A stretch of 64,000 bases of DNA, from contig CP142451.1 in assembly GCA_038049695.1 (NCBI GenBank), positions 8,492,001-8,556,000 of the forward strand, read 5' to 3'. The translations under genes and the position numbers were made by a program. The notes beneath the pieces are model-generated. The model did not search any database. It was not told the origin of the DNA and was given only the letters and a program-made list of their open reading frames with translations. Source of the stretch: Cinnamomum chago. Its lineage: Eukaryota > Streptophyta > Magnoliopsida > Laurales > Lauraceae. Below, in pieces: positions 12,399-23,534 of this stretch (its first letter is position 1; every line of letters starts with the position of its first letter).

Positions 12399-15300
12399 AC
12401 ATGATTTGAACCACAACATTATGGTTGCAAGAATGAGCATCTTCCTACTGTGCTATGGTTCTTGTCAAATATTGAATGTTTTGATATAGGTTCAAACTCC
12501 TGGTTCAATGACCATTTTGAATAATATTTTATGAAGTCATAATTCATGAACAAAAATTGGAATAGTTGTCAATTATTTGTTCTAGTCATACTCTAGTTAA
12601 TATAATGTGCTCTTGTTTCACTGTGCATTTGTTGAGTTAAATTGTGAATTACCAACAGGGAGCATTTGGGGCAGTTTATTTAGTGAAATGGCGGGGTACA
12701 GAAGTTGCTGCAAAAACCATTCGTTCTTCCGTAGCATCAAATCCCAAGGCGAAGTGAGTTTTATGATGTTATGGTGTGAATAATTCTTTACTTGCTTATT
12801 GCCACTTGCATGATTTTTTTGCAACTAGCCAACCGTTCCATTTAGCTCTGTGTCAGCATTGTTGGATAGAAAGTTCCATTGAAGTGTGAAACTGACATAG
12901 GAGCATATGGCATAGATCCAACGGATCATGTGTTTGATCAAGCCCTCCATTATTTGGGTCGATTTAATCGATGAAAAGGATTTTGGGCCTATTCTAATTG
13001 GGGTCAATCAAGCGAGATAGCTAATAATAAAATGGACAGTCAAAATGGGCCTAAGGTATACATTGAATCATATTGACCATTTAAAAGTTGCACACAATCT
13101 CTTTGAAGCTTGGGTTCCTTCTTTCTTTAGTACTTCCTGCATTTTAGTTATTTAGGATTGCTTTATTTAGTAAGTTTGTTAGGATTGGATTTGAAGAGAG
13201 TTTCTCCATAATAATAGCAATTGTGTCTGTAGCCCTTGAAACGAGCAACAATGGGACTTTTTTGGATTACGGCTTAATGTGATTAGTGATTATGGCTTGA
13301 TTTGATTAGTGATTAAATCAAGGGTTGCTGTAGTATTGGATCTGAAGGTTTTATGAGTTTTAAATAATTTGCTATCTACTTATTTCTTCTCCCATGGTTG
13401 AGCATCTCCCATTGGGTCAAAGACTCGTATGGTGGATTTTTGCAATCAACCTTAAGTGAATCTCTACCTTTCTCCTCATGCGTGGATTTTTGTTGGATTG
13501 AAGATTGGGGTGTTTTTGTGCTCACAGCACAATGGGGAATTGTGCTTCCTTGACTGTATCAGAGACCGATTTAGACTAATACTGGTCATTGGAAGAATTG
13601 AAATCTGCATTAGTATGTATTTGTGTTTTAGGTCTTCTTTATCTTTAATCCTCTTGTGGGATACTTCACAAAAAAATCCATTTTCCTTGTACATGGATTG
13701 TGACTATTATTATCTTACAAGTGTTTGTGGGTATGATTGGAAGATAATGTGAAAATGGTAATATATATTTCCTGCTGAAATTCAGCTGTAAATATGTATT
13801 CTTTGGAATATTTTAAAAAAAGAATGTATTCTTTGGAAATTTAAAACACATTAGAGTTCTTATAACTAGCTGAGGAATTGATCCATAAACTCTACATCAA
13901 ACATTATCTTTTTGGGCTTAAATAACTTGTTTTCTCAAATGGATATTTTTGTTATGAGTAACATTTTTGTTGAACTGAAAGTTGTAGTTCACTGTAGCCA
14001 TGGTAGTCCCAGAAGCCTAGACCTTTGTTGCAATACCTTTTACTTTAAGTTCTTTTTAATAGTGGCCTGATCTTCTACTCCTGCAGGTGTACCTTCTTGA
14101 AGGAACTTGCTTTATGGCAAGGACTGCGCCACCCCAATATAGTGCAGTTTCTTGGAGTTGTAAAGAGCTCTGATCGCTTGATTTTTCTCACAGAATATCT
14201 AAGGAATGTGAGTATCTCAATTACTTATCAAGTTGTGAGCCATCGAAATTCGAAATGTCCTTTGATCTTTTGTTTTCAATGGGTATGTTAGGGAAGTTTG
14301 TATGATATCCTAAAAAGGAAAGGGAGACCGGATCCTCTCACAGCTGTGGCTTATGCTTTAGATATTGCAAGGTAAGAGATTTTATCTTTCGAGGCATCTT
14401 GTTCCAAGTATAAATTTTGTGATATCAAAGAAATTGGGTTTCCTCTTGCTCAGAGGTAAAAAGAAATAAGCTCCTTATGAACCCACTTGGATTCATGCCT
14501 AATCATTTGGGTAGCATGGGAGTGTGATGTGAAGGTCTTATTGTTGATATGATTTCGGACAAAAAATCATCTCAACAACCATGGATTTGGAGGCCTTAAA
14601 GTTTTAATAGTTTCTTAAGTTACATTCTTTATGAAGTTCAATCCAACCGTGACTCTAATTTAGATTGGTGTCAGATTAGGGTGAGTGGCAATTCTTGGGG
14701 GTTTAGTGAGTGGGAGGGGGTTGGATTTATCAAAGCCCCTATGGTACCGGCTTGGACACATGCCAATAATGGAAGGATGGTGTGATAAAAAGGTCTCATT
14801 GTGGATTTTATTTTGGGTAAAAATCATCTCAATCAGATATCATATCAGCATAACATTGATTTAGGGGTCTTTATTAATGGTTTCTTAATTTAGTTTTTTA
14901 TGAAATTCAATTCAACAGTGAGTATGATTTTAAATTAGTGTCAATTCAAAATGAGTGCAACTAATGGGTGATTTGTGTGTGTGAGGGGGTTCGGTTGATC
15001 GGGGGGGGGGGGGGGGGCGGCGGCGGGGTGGGTTGGAATAATCTAGCTCTCATGCTAAGCTGTGAGATGTACCTTTTAGTAGAATGTAACCATATATAAG
15101 CGTGTATGTGAGCAGCTTAAGCTTGTTGTGCACTGCCAATTTTCAAGCTAAGCTCAAGCTTGCCCCGGCTTGGCTCTATTTTCTAATCAAGCTCGAGATT
15201 GAGCTCGATTTATTTATCCTTATCTTGGTTCAGCTCGATTAGTGTTCAAGCCTAGCTCAATCTTGTCAAAGCTTGGTTTGGCTCAACTTGTTTACATCCC

Positions 15301-18300
15301 TAGTTGACTGGGATTGCAGCCAAGTCAACTCAACCAGCATACACTGGGTGAGAGGGTTGGCTTGGACTTGGTTTGGATGAGTTTTGGTTGATCCCATGAT
15401 GCTTGGAATGCCATCGAAAGGGATGTGCCATGGATATGCAGAGACATGGATTTTACACAAAAATAATAAAAAAATTTGAAGCATAAGATACCATACAATA
15501 TGTTGCCTTTTTTGAAGTATCCTTGTATGATAGTTTAAATCTAGTTGCCCCAGTTGATGAACTTGTTATTTGGCTTCACTCATCCTGGTTTGGCCGAGTT
15601 ATCTGTTGTTTTAAGTAAATTTTGTTCTCACATGCTAAAAGCAAACAAAATTCGTATACGAGTCCTGCATTAGTAAAATGGTAGAAGTTCAAAAAAAAAA
15701 AAAAAACCGGAATGAAGAATGAAGATTATAACTACAATTAATATTATACAAATTTTTCTTAGAAGCATATAGCTTTCATTTTTACTTATTTTCTTCTATA
15801 TTTTAGTCAATGTGAATGTTCATATTCATAACAAATACTTGAAAAAAAAATCAAGTAACGTGCCTGTTGGTCTTCCTAGTCAACTTAGCCCAGTAACTGC
15901 CCTTCTCTGGCCAACCCACTAGGTTGGAAAGCTATGGCTGCTAGTACACTATGTCAAATACGATGGTGCAAACATTGTCATGCATACACGTTAACTTATT
16001 ATCATTCTTACTACAGCATCACAACCTTGATTTGTGCATGATTTTCTAACAGTTGGACACCCTGCTCTATTTGACCAAATTTTTAGTGTTGGTGCTGGCT
16101 GTGCTTTTGCTCCCTTTGCCGCTTCTGAACCTTCTGATCATACTACACAATCAGCTATTTTATTGATATGGAAGCCACCTACAACTAAATTGATTTACAA
16201 TATGCATTTCTTTAACTAAATCTATCTTTCATTTTCTACACATGTTTCTTGCATGTGCATGAAATTTGACTTCCACTGAATAAGAACTAATTCAGTCATT
16301 ATCTCTCTCTCTCTCTCTCTCTCTCCCTCCCCTGCTATCCTATAATACATGGATTCTTGTATAAGCAGGTATATCCATATCAGATGGTTATGGTACTCAT
16401 GGTACTTGATATTGCACATATACTTCTAGGGTACAAGTTAAGCATATCCGACTACACCCAGTCCATTTAATTTTTTTTTTATTTTTTTTATCAAACTATC
16501 ATTTCTCTTACTTCTCTACACAGAATATATTAGAAAAGAATGTAACCACGATAGCTTTATCAATTTAGAGGAGTTTAAGAAAGGAAAATTAATAATTTCC
16601 CAAAAATCTTGATTTAGAATACGAAATTTCATGTTATGGATAGGGTTGCTTGTCTGTATTCTTGCCCTGTATTTCCAGAAGTGCTGAAATGATATTTCCC
16701 ATCACATTCACCACATCCGCATCCATATTACAGTATCTGGCTTTATTTTAGTCTTTGGTGAAATGCTATTTACATGCCTTTTTCTTTGGAAAATCCTGCA
16801 GGGGCATGAACTATCTTCACCAGCATAAACCACATGCCATCATACATAGGGATTTGACACCAAGGTAAGGAATATGAATTCTGATATGACAAACCCATGT
16901 AAGCTGCATTAAGCTTTTGGTTCGTCTAATATCTCTTCCATTCTTTTAAGACCCTTTTGCAATTGTTCCATTTGTTTCTTAAGCAGAAATGTGTTGCAAG
17001 ATGAATCAGGACGACTAAAGGTGACAGATTTTGGTTTAAGCACGATTGCACAAGAAAAAGAATTTTGCAGTTTTAAAATGACAGGAGGAACTGGATCATG
17101 TAAGATTTCCATATATCAACTGCATGAATATTTGGCCTTTCAAAAAATAAAAAAATAAAAAAGAAGTTTTTAATTTGTGCTTGTATCCGACAGATCGCTA
17201 CATGGCTCCTGAAGTTTACCGCAGGGAATCATACGGCAAGAGTGTCGATGTCTTCTCATTTGCACTAATAGTTCATGAGGTATTTCATATATCAACAAAA
17301 AACTTTCAGCCTGATTACATTTTGGTGAACTTAAGGCACCTATCATCTCAAGCGCACCCCCCAGTTTCAGGGTGTGTTGAAATGTACCACTAAGGCTCTA
17401 ACTTGAATCAGTTTGAGCATCTGCATCTGTTGAACATTAGTGGGTTTAACTTGCAGTGATGGCTGTCCGCTGTAGTACTATTATGTTACTTTTGAAATAA
17501 GAAAATGATGTGATATGAAGCTTGTTTGTTGTTATTGCAGATGTTTCAAGGGGGACCCTCAAATAGGGCAGAATCACCAGAAGCAGTGGTGGATAGACGG
17601 GCATATGAAGATTCCCGGCCATCTCTCTCGTCACATGTATTCCCAGATGAAATCAAACTGTAAGAAGCTCAAAACTCTAAGTTGCTTTTCTGCTATGCTT
17701 AAACTAAAAAGGTTCATGCAAATAATCATCCTACTTTGAGGGAAGTGTGAATCTTTATATTAATGCATTTACAGCTTTAGAATACCCATCACATTCCCAA
17801 CTTGGAATATCCATACACAAAATGACTCATCCTGAAAGAAGCATTGTTCTTGCAAAGTTGTTACACATTTTAAAGGGCCCCATCATATCCATTAGCTTTT
17901 CATCTTTACAGTTGGGCTCAGAGGGACTGTGAGTGCAAGTTACTATACAATTGATCAACAGATGCATTGACGCTTCGATCTCACACACATGTAAATGTAT
18001 GTGCACATGCAGTAAACTGTTCTGCAGTTTCCCGTCATCCCTACATATAAATTGTAGTTGAGTGCTCTTTTGCTTCTATGCCTGTGCCTGTGCGGGGAAC
18101 CTATGATGCCTGGACACGGAGTAAGACGATGAACACATCATGGATATGATAGGGACATGGATTTTAAGCATAAACATGAAGTATTAGACACTATGATACA
18201 TCTTTTTTTATTTATTTTTAAGTATCTGCATATCATGGGAAGGGGCAACATCTAAAATACTACATTCTTGAATGACTTGGAATCTATCTAGACATCTTGA

Positions 18301-19845
18301 TGTCAAACCATGGAGTCCTTTAGCACATGGACATGTTCTTACCTGAAGGATTAGGGAAATTTCTTTTGTATTCCCTGGCTTTGAGCCTAATTATTCAGAA
18401 TTCCTTGTAGTATTGAAGGGTTCTTTAGTCCATAAGCTTTTGCATTTTATTAAAGATTGGTCCTTTAGTGGAAATCAGTTTAAATCGACGGTCCCATACT
18501 GAAAACAGCCATAACTAAAATGATTTTGACCCTATGTGAATATAGTTCATCAGTCCAAAAAGAAGACCAGAACCCTAATCCCTCTCTCTCCTCTCCAAAA
18601 TCCATCACATCCTCGCGCCTTTCTTCTTGTTTGTAGTTATTCAAAAATTATTTTTGTCAAATTTGTTTTACATGGTGAATCATACCAGATGACAGACCAC
18701 AGCCACACTGAAAGATGCGGTCCCTCATATGATGAATGCTTTGCATGAACAAACTGTTATTTGCTTGGGCCATGTGCCATGTGACATATAAATACCTCAT
18801 GAATATTTTAAGTAGTGTCCGGTTATCATTCTTCTATGCTTTTGGTATGGAGAGACATGGAAATCTCACTATGAGCAGGTTGCCAATATTGGTTTGATGA
18901 AAAAAGAAGATGCAGAAACAGTATCCCAATTCCCATGTCCTTCCAATGTATGTTAATTGCAACTCCCAGGCTGTCCCAAGTGCGGAACGGAATGAATAAC
19001 CTATCTATCCTCTTGAAATATTCTAACTAGTAATGATTTAGGTACATCAAAATACACTGCATTGCTTATTAAATACTTGATAATTTTCCTTGAGATGGGT
19101 TTATATCAGCCAACCATTTCATCTTTGTAGTTATTTTATTTTATTTTATTTTGGTACTTCATTTGGAAAAAAAGTTTCACTTGAGGTGCAACTATCTTTT
19201 CCTACAGAATCTTTATTCTGATGGTTACACTGCTGATGCATAATTACTGCTTCCCCATTTTTGCACTTGAACCTACACTCTCTATTCTCCCATTTTCTGT
19301 AACTCAGTTCTAGACTGTCTGTAGATCATTTTATCTGATGGACCCACTATGAATAGGAGGCAACCTAAAGTCTCCAAAAAATGGAAATGAAAAGAACTGG
19401 GCTGTTGAGCATACAATAATGGTTCATCAGATTCATTCCAGAAAGCAAAAAAAGGGCAAAAAAAAGGTTCATCAGATGAAATCTTCCTTGATGATTTTTG
19501 GGCTAATCCATCACCTGCAGTATGGCATACATTGAAGCAATGGGCCTGGAAATGGATGTCCATAAATGGATGCCTGGTAACCTGCTCATAAGCCAAGGCC
19601 ACCCATATAATTCCTCACTCATATATGTTTGTAGTTTCCTTGTTAACTTCATCTAGTACTCATTCATCATCCAATCCTTTATTTTGAGTTCACCATGGGT
19701 TTGCTTCAGGCTACTGCGAGAATGCTGGCACGGGGAGCCAGAGAGTCGGCCCTCATTTGAAAAAATAATCACAGATCTGGAGCTCATACAGGAGAAGTTG
19801 CAAAAGAAAGCAATAGGACCATGCTGCAGCTGTTGCATCCAATAA
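2925..19845 (+). CDS. Ankyrin-repeat Raf-like protein kinase (integrin-linked-kinase type, MAPKKK group C)
   Basis: Coding exons: 2925-2957, 7493-7714, 9175-9249, 11433-11513, 12659-12753, 14087-14207, 14292-14371, 16802-16864, 16987-17099, 17194-17279, 17541-17659, 19710-19845. They join in frame to 407 aa. Residues about 40-110 are ankyrin repeats (KRTALHLASCEG; RWGRTPLSDALSFGHEEI). The kinase domain covers about 130-395: glycine loop GEGAFGAV (136-143), lysine K156, alpha-C glutamate E175, catalytic loop HRDLTPRN (251-258), DFG (271-273), APE (299-301). It should be a cytosolic Ser/Thr kinase. The loop reads HRDLT where most kinases have HRDLK; I recall this for the Arabidopsis At4g18950 (BHP) clade, so orthology to that clade is likely but untested. 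It is not the VIK type. The 11-residue first exon is the least certain part. Intron 1 (4.5 kb) contains a solo LTR. The protein ends in a cysteine-rich CCSCC tail. Confidence 0.9.
3692..6709. repeat. Inverted repeat pair around the solo LTR
   Basis: ATGTGGCCTCCCTTGTGGGG plus CCCAC at 3692-3716 is matched in inverse orientation at 6687-6709. Without the 2.7-kb insertion between them the pair would be about 300 bp apart. This suggests an older MITE-like element into which the LTR element inserted. Its outer ends were not defined. Confidence 0.4.
3771..6496. mobile_element. Solo LTR-like element, copy 1 (2.7 kb) in kinase intron 1
   Basis: The element begins TGTTACATTCTGGTCCC and ends TTGGGGTGTAAAA. 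It is flanked by an exact 5-bp duplication GGGAC (3766-3770 and 6497-6501), as LTR retrotransposon insertion makes. No gag/pol reading frame is present, so it is best read as a solo LTR, or a non-coding derivative whose terminal CA has mutated to AA. Its ends and internal layout match the element at 28339-30938. Positions 5318-5435 carry a cluster of CTCGAG-centred palindromes. Confidence 0.65.
7718..7752. repeat. (CT)n microsatellite next to the exon 2 donor
   Basis: An uninterrupted CT run begins about 5 bp after the GTGAG donor of kinase exon 2 (exon end 7714), then degenerates into CCCTCTCTCCCC. Read through, it would give an SLSLS peptide; this is intronic. Confidence 0.85.
8223..8310. 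repeat. (AT)44 microsatellite
   Basis: About 88 bp of uninterrupted AT dinucleotide lies in intron 2 of the kinase gene. The antisense reading frame through it (a run of Ile-Tyr) is an artefact of the repeat. Confidence 0.95.
10221..10843 (-). mobile_element. Possible LTR of a retroelement, reverse orientation, intron 3
   Basis: Read on the minus strand, the segment starts TGTTTTGACTTTTGTC just after a purine-rich CACTGGGGAC that could be a polypurine tract. It contains a TATA-like AAAATATATAGGC (about 10633-10645) and later an AATAAAG polyadenylation-like signal (about 10365), and ends GGCATTGGACA. This order is that of a 3' LTR. No paired LTR, target duplication or coding region was found, so the call is tentative. 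Confidence 0.3.
11674..11690. repeat. (TG)n microsatellite
   Basis: A short run of TG in intron 4 of the kinase gene. Confidence 0.8.
12311..12394. repeat. Compound (TG)9(AG)33 microsatellite
   Basis: Nine TG units run directly into 33 AG units. The repeat abuts a tRNA-like SINE segment that starts at 12395 and lies on the other strand, as if the dinucleotide run were the tail of the SINE. Confidence 0.9.
12395..12470 (-). mobile_element. tRNA-derived SINE fragment (family 1)
   Basis: On the minus strand it reads CATAGCACAGTAGGAAGATG (A-box-like TRGCNNAGYNGG), then, about 30 nt on, GTTGTGGTTCAAATCA (B-box-like), then GTTACC and a CT run. The same layout recurs at 43128-43190 and twice at 56.4-57.0 kb. 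The segment lies in an intron and its arms do not pair well enough to be a working tRNA. Confidence 0.5.
14522..14990. repeat. Diverged 258-bp tandem duplication in kinase intron 7
   Basis: The segment starting GTGTGATGTGAAGGTCTTATTG at 14522 recurs as GTGTGATAAAAAGGTCTCATTG at 14780. The same order of blocks follows in each (AAAATCATCTCAA; TTAATAGTTTCTTAA or TTAATGGTTTCTTAA; a G-rich end). The copies differ at many sites and by small gaps. Confidence 0.65.
15001..15017. repeat. G17 homopolymer with CGGCGGCGGGG
   Basis: Seventeen consecutive G, then C-G-rich triplets, in an otherwise AT-rich intron. It could form a G-quadruplex on the plus strand, or may partly be an assembly artefact because such runs are error-prone. 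Confidence 0.85.
16302..16325. repeat. (TC)n microsatellite
   Basis: A short TC run in intron 7 of the kinase gene. Confidence 0.85.
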
Positions 19846-22396
19846 CGACCATCATAGGGGCCTATTGTATTTTATTTCATTATTTCTATATATAGTTTTT
19901 TCTCTATTTTTTGTAATTAATAAGCTTCTAGATGCTTTATTCCTCATTAAAGCTAATCATTTTGTAACCATAATATGCCTCTTCTTGTAGCTGTAGTGAT
20001 AGCATACATTCAAAGGACATTATTTTGGAAGGGAAGTGAATACATTTGCATTATGAAAGAAAATAAAAGTTGTTCATGTGTCCTGAAAAATTTCCTGGTC
20101 TAATAATCATCAGTAAGGACTGATACAGACACAGGAAAATATGGTCTAAAAAAGTGGCTGATAGTTTGAAATAATTGACATGTATGATGCTCCTGATAAC
20201 AGGGCCAAATTTGAATAACAGAAAAGTGTGGGCTTGTTAAGGGGTGGAATTTGCTTTTTGGTGATGAGCTTGGTGGAAGCTGCAAGCAGAAGACCAACAC
20301 AGGAAATCACTACCCTCTTTCAAACACCTATAATGGAACACACAGGTCATCCATGTCATGAACTTGAACTCAGCAGAAAGCACACATATATGCAAAAACC
20401 CTAAAAAAGGTACATAGCAACCATGACATTTAAATTATCGCATCATCAAAGCCTTGTCCAACTATTTTAAGGTCACCTACATGAATTTTGTGTTGCCATT
20501 TAGTCCATCCTATATGTCAAATTCTCAGAAGAGTTGCACTTCTTCAGATTTATCCTCACTAACCTTGATAATTCCATAGTAGGCCCATGGTTGTCATTCC
20601 TCCAATAGTGTTCACTCCCTTCAGGCACATTATCAGTTTGTATGAGAGAGAGGAGGAGAAAAAGAATTGTATGTCCAACACTTATTTTTCAAAACCTCTA
20701 CCCACTTTAGACAGAAATATGTCAAAACATGGGCTAAGTCTAATAACTCCAGTGTGGCACCATCAAAACTGTCTAATTCATGTTATTATTGTGATAAAAA
20801 TTTTATGCCAGCTATCAAGTGGACTCTTCTTCTTTATCCGGGCTTGGGACCAAAAGTTACAACAAATTGGAGGAGTTATATATCGATATCTTATATCTAT
20901 ATCTATTGATATATATATATATATATATAATTTATATAATTTATATAATGATTGCATAACGTTGATCACACCATATGGTCAAGTAAATTGAATCAATTCT
21001 TACATGTGTGTGTTTAAAAGATGTGCCAACTTGTGTCCACTAACGTAGATCCATGATTCTCTGCATCGAGCCGTTTCATTTGGACATTAAAAAAAGGAAT
21101 CAGGTCAATCACATTCTCTGCAGCAGTTTGGGGTATCCAATTCCAATTAGGCAGGATGGGCTTGGGGGCAGGTCAACAATTGAAAATCCTAACAAATCTC
21201 ATTAGGAAACAAAATCCTAATAAATCTCAATAGAATCCTAATTAGCTTAAAGAAAGAAATGAAAGAAGGAAACTACTAAATAAGAGCCCTACTCATCAAA
21301 TATTGAAATAAAATCAAATCACCCTCCATATGTTTGTGAGCCATCCTTCCTAATTAGCTTTTGGGCCAGGGCCATGTGTTTGATTTGACTGGGATTGGGT
21401 TTGAACTTTGATCTAGCCTGAATTTATCTGGGCAGCTTGATTCTTGATTTATATCTAGGGCCATGCTGGTTGGGTCTAGAATCTAGATCCATGCGAATCT
21501 GCATCAGTGGGTCATAGTGTAAGATAGGATTTAAGATTTGTCCAGAAAAAGCCCGATCCTTGACCAGAAAATGGGCCTGGTTCCAACCTCAGAAAGTTAG
21601 CCCAATCTCTAGGAACTCTGACTAGTTTGAAATAAAGCTGATCTTTTTAAAATTAGCAGTTTCAATTAAGTATTTTACAAATAGACCGTTGGGTGAAAAT
21701 AAGTAGGATGTTTGAAACAAATGAAAAAACAAACATATCATCATAATCAAAGCCTTGTTCCAACTATGTTGGGAAAAAACGAATGTGTCGCAAGGTAAAA
21801 TATAGGGGCAAAGTTGTCATATAAAAAAATTATGTATATAGTAAATATGGACGAACCTGTCAAAATAATAATAAAGGGTTCTTTTTGTACTTGCTCCTTG
21901 AAAAAGAGATAAGTAGTCTTTAATGTTGATGAATCTAGTGGGAAATAGACTTTACTTAAATAAAACTTTAAGATTTCATAAAGAGAACATGATATGCAAA
22001 GGGTACCTGAAATCATGTTATAGAATATTGCAAGTTGGGGAAGTGAGAGGACCCATGTATGAATCTAGTCTTGGATACACATGAGGCCCCACCTAAAAAT
22101 CTCCATATCAACATACATCAATGCTAAAAGAACAAGGAATTCCCTTTCTTTTTCATCATAACACTAGCCAAATTAGTTCTCAATATAAAATAGATTATAT
22201 ATGCACAATTTCTTGTGCTCAAATGGAACTCTGTTAAAAGAGTTCACAACATAACTCAACTAAAGCTCTGGTCATGAATGAACTGTGTTCATTCTTATGA
22301 CAGACCAATTACTTAACTACTGCTCTTGTCACTAACTGTTCTGTTAATAGACCAAATAGTGACAACTCAAATTCCTAAACTGAGAAAAGTGTCATT
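19846..22396. other. Intergenic region, kinase 3' end to AP2/B3 gene
   Basis: The kinase 3' UTR should occupy the first 100-250 bp; AATTAATAAGC near 19915 is a plausible poly(A) signal region. The AP2/B3 gene, transcribed towards it, should end just right of 22200. Between them there is AT-rich DNA with a (TA)n run at 20910-20929 and no supported gene; the short frames do not resemble proteins. Confidence 0.6.
20910..20929. repeat. (TA)n microsatellite
   Basis: A run of about ten TA units, followed by two copies of TTTATATAA. Confidence 0.85.
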
Positions 22397-23533
22397 CTAA
22401 AGATAAGTATGGTCAAAGTCACTAATATCTGCTCCAAATAATAGGACACTCTTGTTCTCCTTCTCTGTATTCATCACTATGCATTGCTCAGGTTCCTTTT
22501 CTATATTCATCACTATGCATTGCTCAGGTTCCTTCCCTCTATTCATCTCTATGCATTGCTTGGGTTCCTTCTTACTTTCACAGTCTAATCCACCTGCTGT
22601 CCACCCTCCTAAACCAAGCTTCAGTTCTAATTCTTCTCCAACACCTCCACTTCCTCCATTTTCTCTCCATAAATTGTATCTTACATCAATACAGAAAATC
22701 ATCTTCTCTTCACATTTATAGAAAATAACTACATCCTTTGCCTGCAACTTCTTCTCTTTCACAAAACCACTCCAGCCTCTAGTAAACACAAAGCTTTGGC
22801 TGCTCTTCCAGTAACAATACCGGAACTTCCACCACCGCATTTTGTGATTGCAGTCTAAAAACTCCAATTCTACATCCTCTCCCACGTTTTCATTGTCACT
22901 TCTCTCTTCGCCTTCGCCTTCGCCTTCAATACATGCATCGGGAAGGTGTGGGAAGTGTTTTATTGCATGCTTCTTTGGAATTACAAGCCTATTAAGCTTT
23001 CCCACGTCACTTGGGGTGAGTTCTTTTTGAAATAGCAGTTTGCAGAAGACCCCTTCTTGATAGAAAAATCCTTCTGGGTGGCTGTTTAGAGTTTCATTGT
23101 TTGCTGCGTTCGACGATTGAGTTCTAATGTAATCGGCGAATTTGGACTCATATGACCCATCTTTGATCATGTTCAACACTGCATCTGTGGTGTAGAGCTC
23201 TTGGAAACCAGGCTCTTGGATGGTGATGTTGGTCCAGGGGAAGTTGCGGTGGTGGTCATTGCTATGGAGTTTGATTGCAGCACTATCATATGCCATCGCT
23301 GCTGCTCTCTCTGACTTGAACGTTCCGAGCCATATACGCTGATGATTTGCATATATTTGAGCACCCCAATGCCCATTTTGTTGCAAGACTACTCCTTTGA
23401 ATCTCAGTGAAGATGGAGAATTATCATGTCTTGAATTCTTACAAACAAGGCCATGATTGTTGCTGCTGCTGCTGCCATTCGAATCATAACCTTCTGTCGT
23501 CACCATTGTGGAGTTGCTTGTATTCACCTCCAT
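22397..23533 (-). CDS. AP2/ERF and B3 domain transcription factor, RAV family (At1g50680/At1g51120-like)
   Basis: A single exon of 378 aa encodes a nuclear DNA-binding protein. The AP2 domain spans about 43-100 ([40 protein letters not shown]) and a family linker follows ([19 protein letters not shown]). The B3 domain spans about 167-285 ([46 protein letters not shown]). The linker and NFPW after AP2 match, from memory, the At1g50680/At1g51120 branch rather than TEM1/RAV1. The start at MEVNTSNS (23533) was chosen over an in-frame ATG 21 codons upstream, because that extension is hydrophobic and non-conserved and a splice acceptor (CATTAG) lies between them. The C-terminal part has an EAR-like LELKLGL (302-308), a three-unit 12-aa repeat (about 322-358) and LLFGA (364-368), a variant of the RAV repressor motif RLFGV. 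It is probably a repressor. Confidence 0.93.
   Translation of the reverse strand: MEVNTSNSTMVTTEGYDSNGSSSSNNHGLVCKNSRHDNSPSSLRFKGVVLQQNGHWGAQIYANHQRIWLGTFKSERAAAMAYDSAAIKLHSNDHHRNFPWTNITIQEPGFQELYTTDAVLNMIKDGSYESKFADYIRTQSSNAANNETLNSHPEGFFYQEGVFCKLLFQKELTPSDVGKLNRLVIPKKHAIKHFPHLPDACIEGEGEGEERSDNENVGEDVELEFLDCNHKMRWWKFRYCYWKSSQSFVFTRGWSGFVKEKKLQAKDVVIFYKCEEKMIFCIDVRYNLWRENGGSGGVGEELELKLGLGGWTAGGLDCESKKEPKQCIEMNRGKEPEQCIVMNIEKEPEQCIVMNTEKENKSVLLFGADISDFDHTYL
22465..22575 (-). repeat. In-frame 36-bp tandem repeat in the AP2/B3 coding region
   Basis: Three copies with exact 36-bp spacing (TATTCATC at 22468, 22504, 22540 on the plus strand) encode [24 protein letters not shown] and [12 protein letters not shown]. 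The period of 36 keeps frame. The two copies nearest the C terminus are almost identical, which suggests recent duplication by slippage. Confidence 0.85.
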
Positions 23534-23534
23534 T

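Noticed and set aside
12165..12440. Frames rich in Ser-Leu or Arg-Glu around 12.3 kb
   Set aside because: They are translations of the TG/AG microsatellite.
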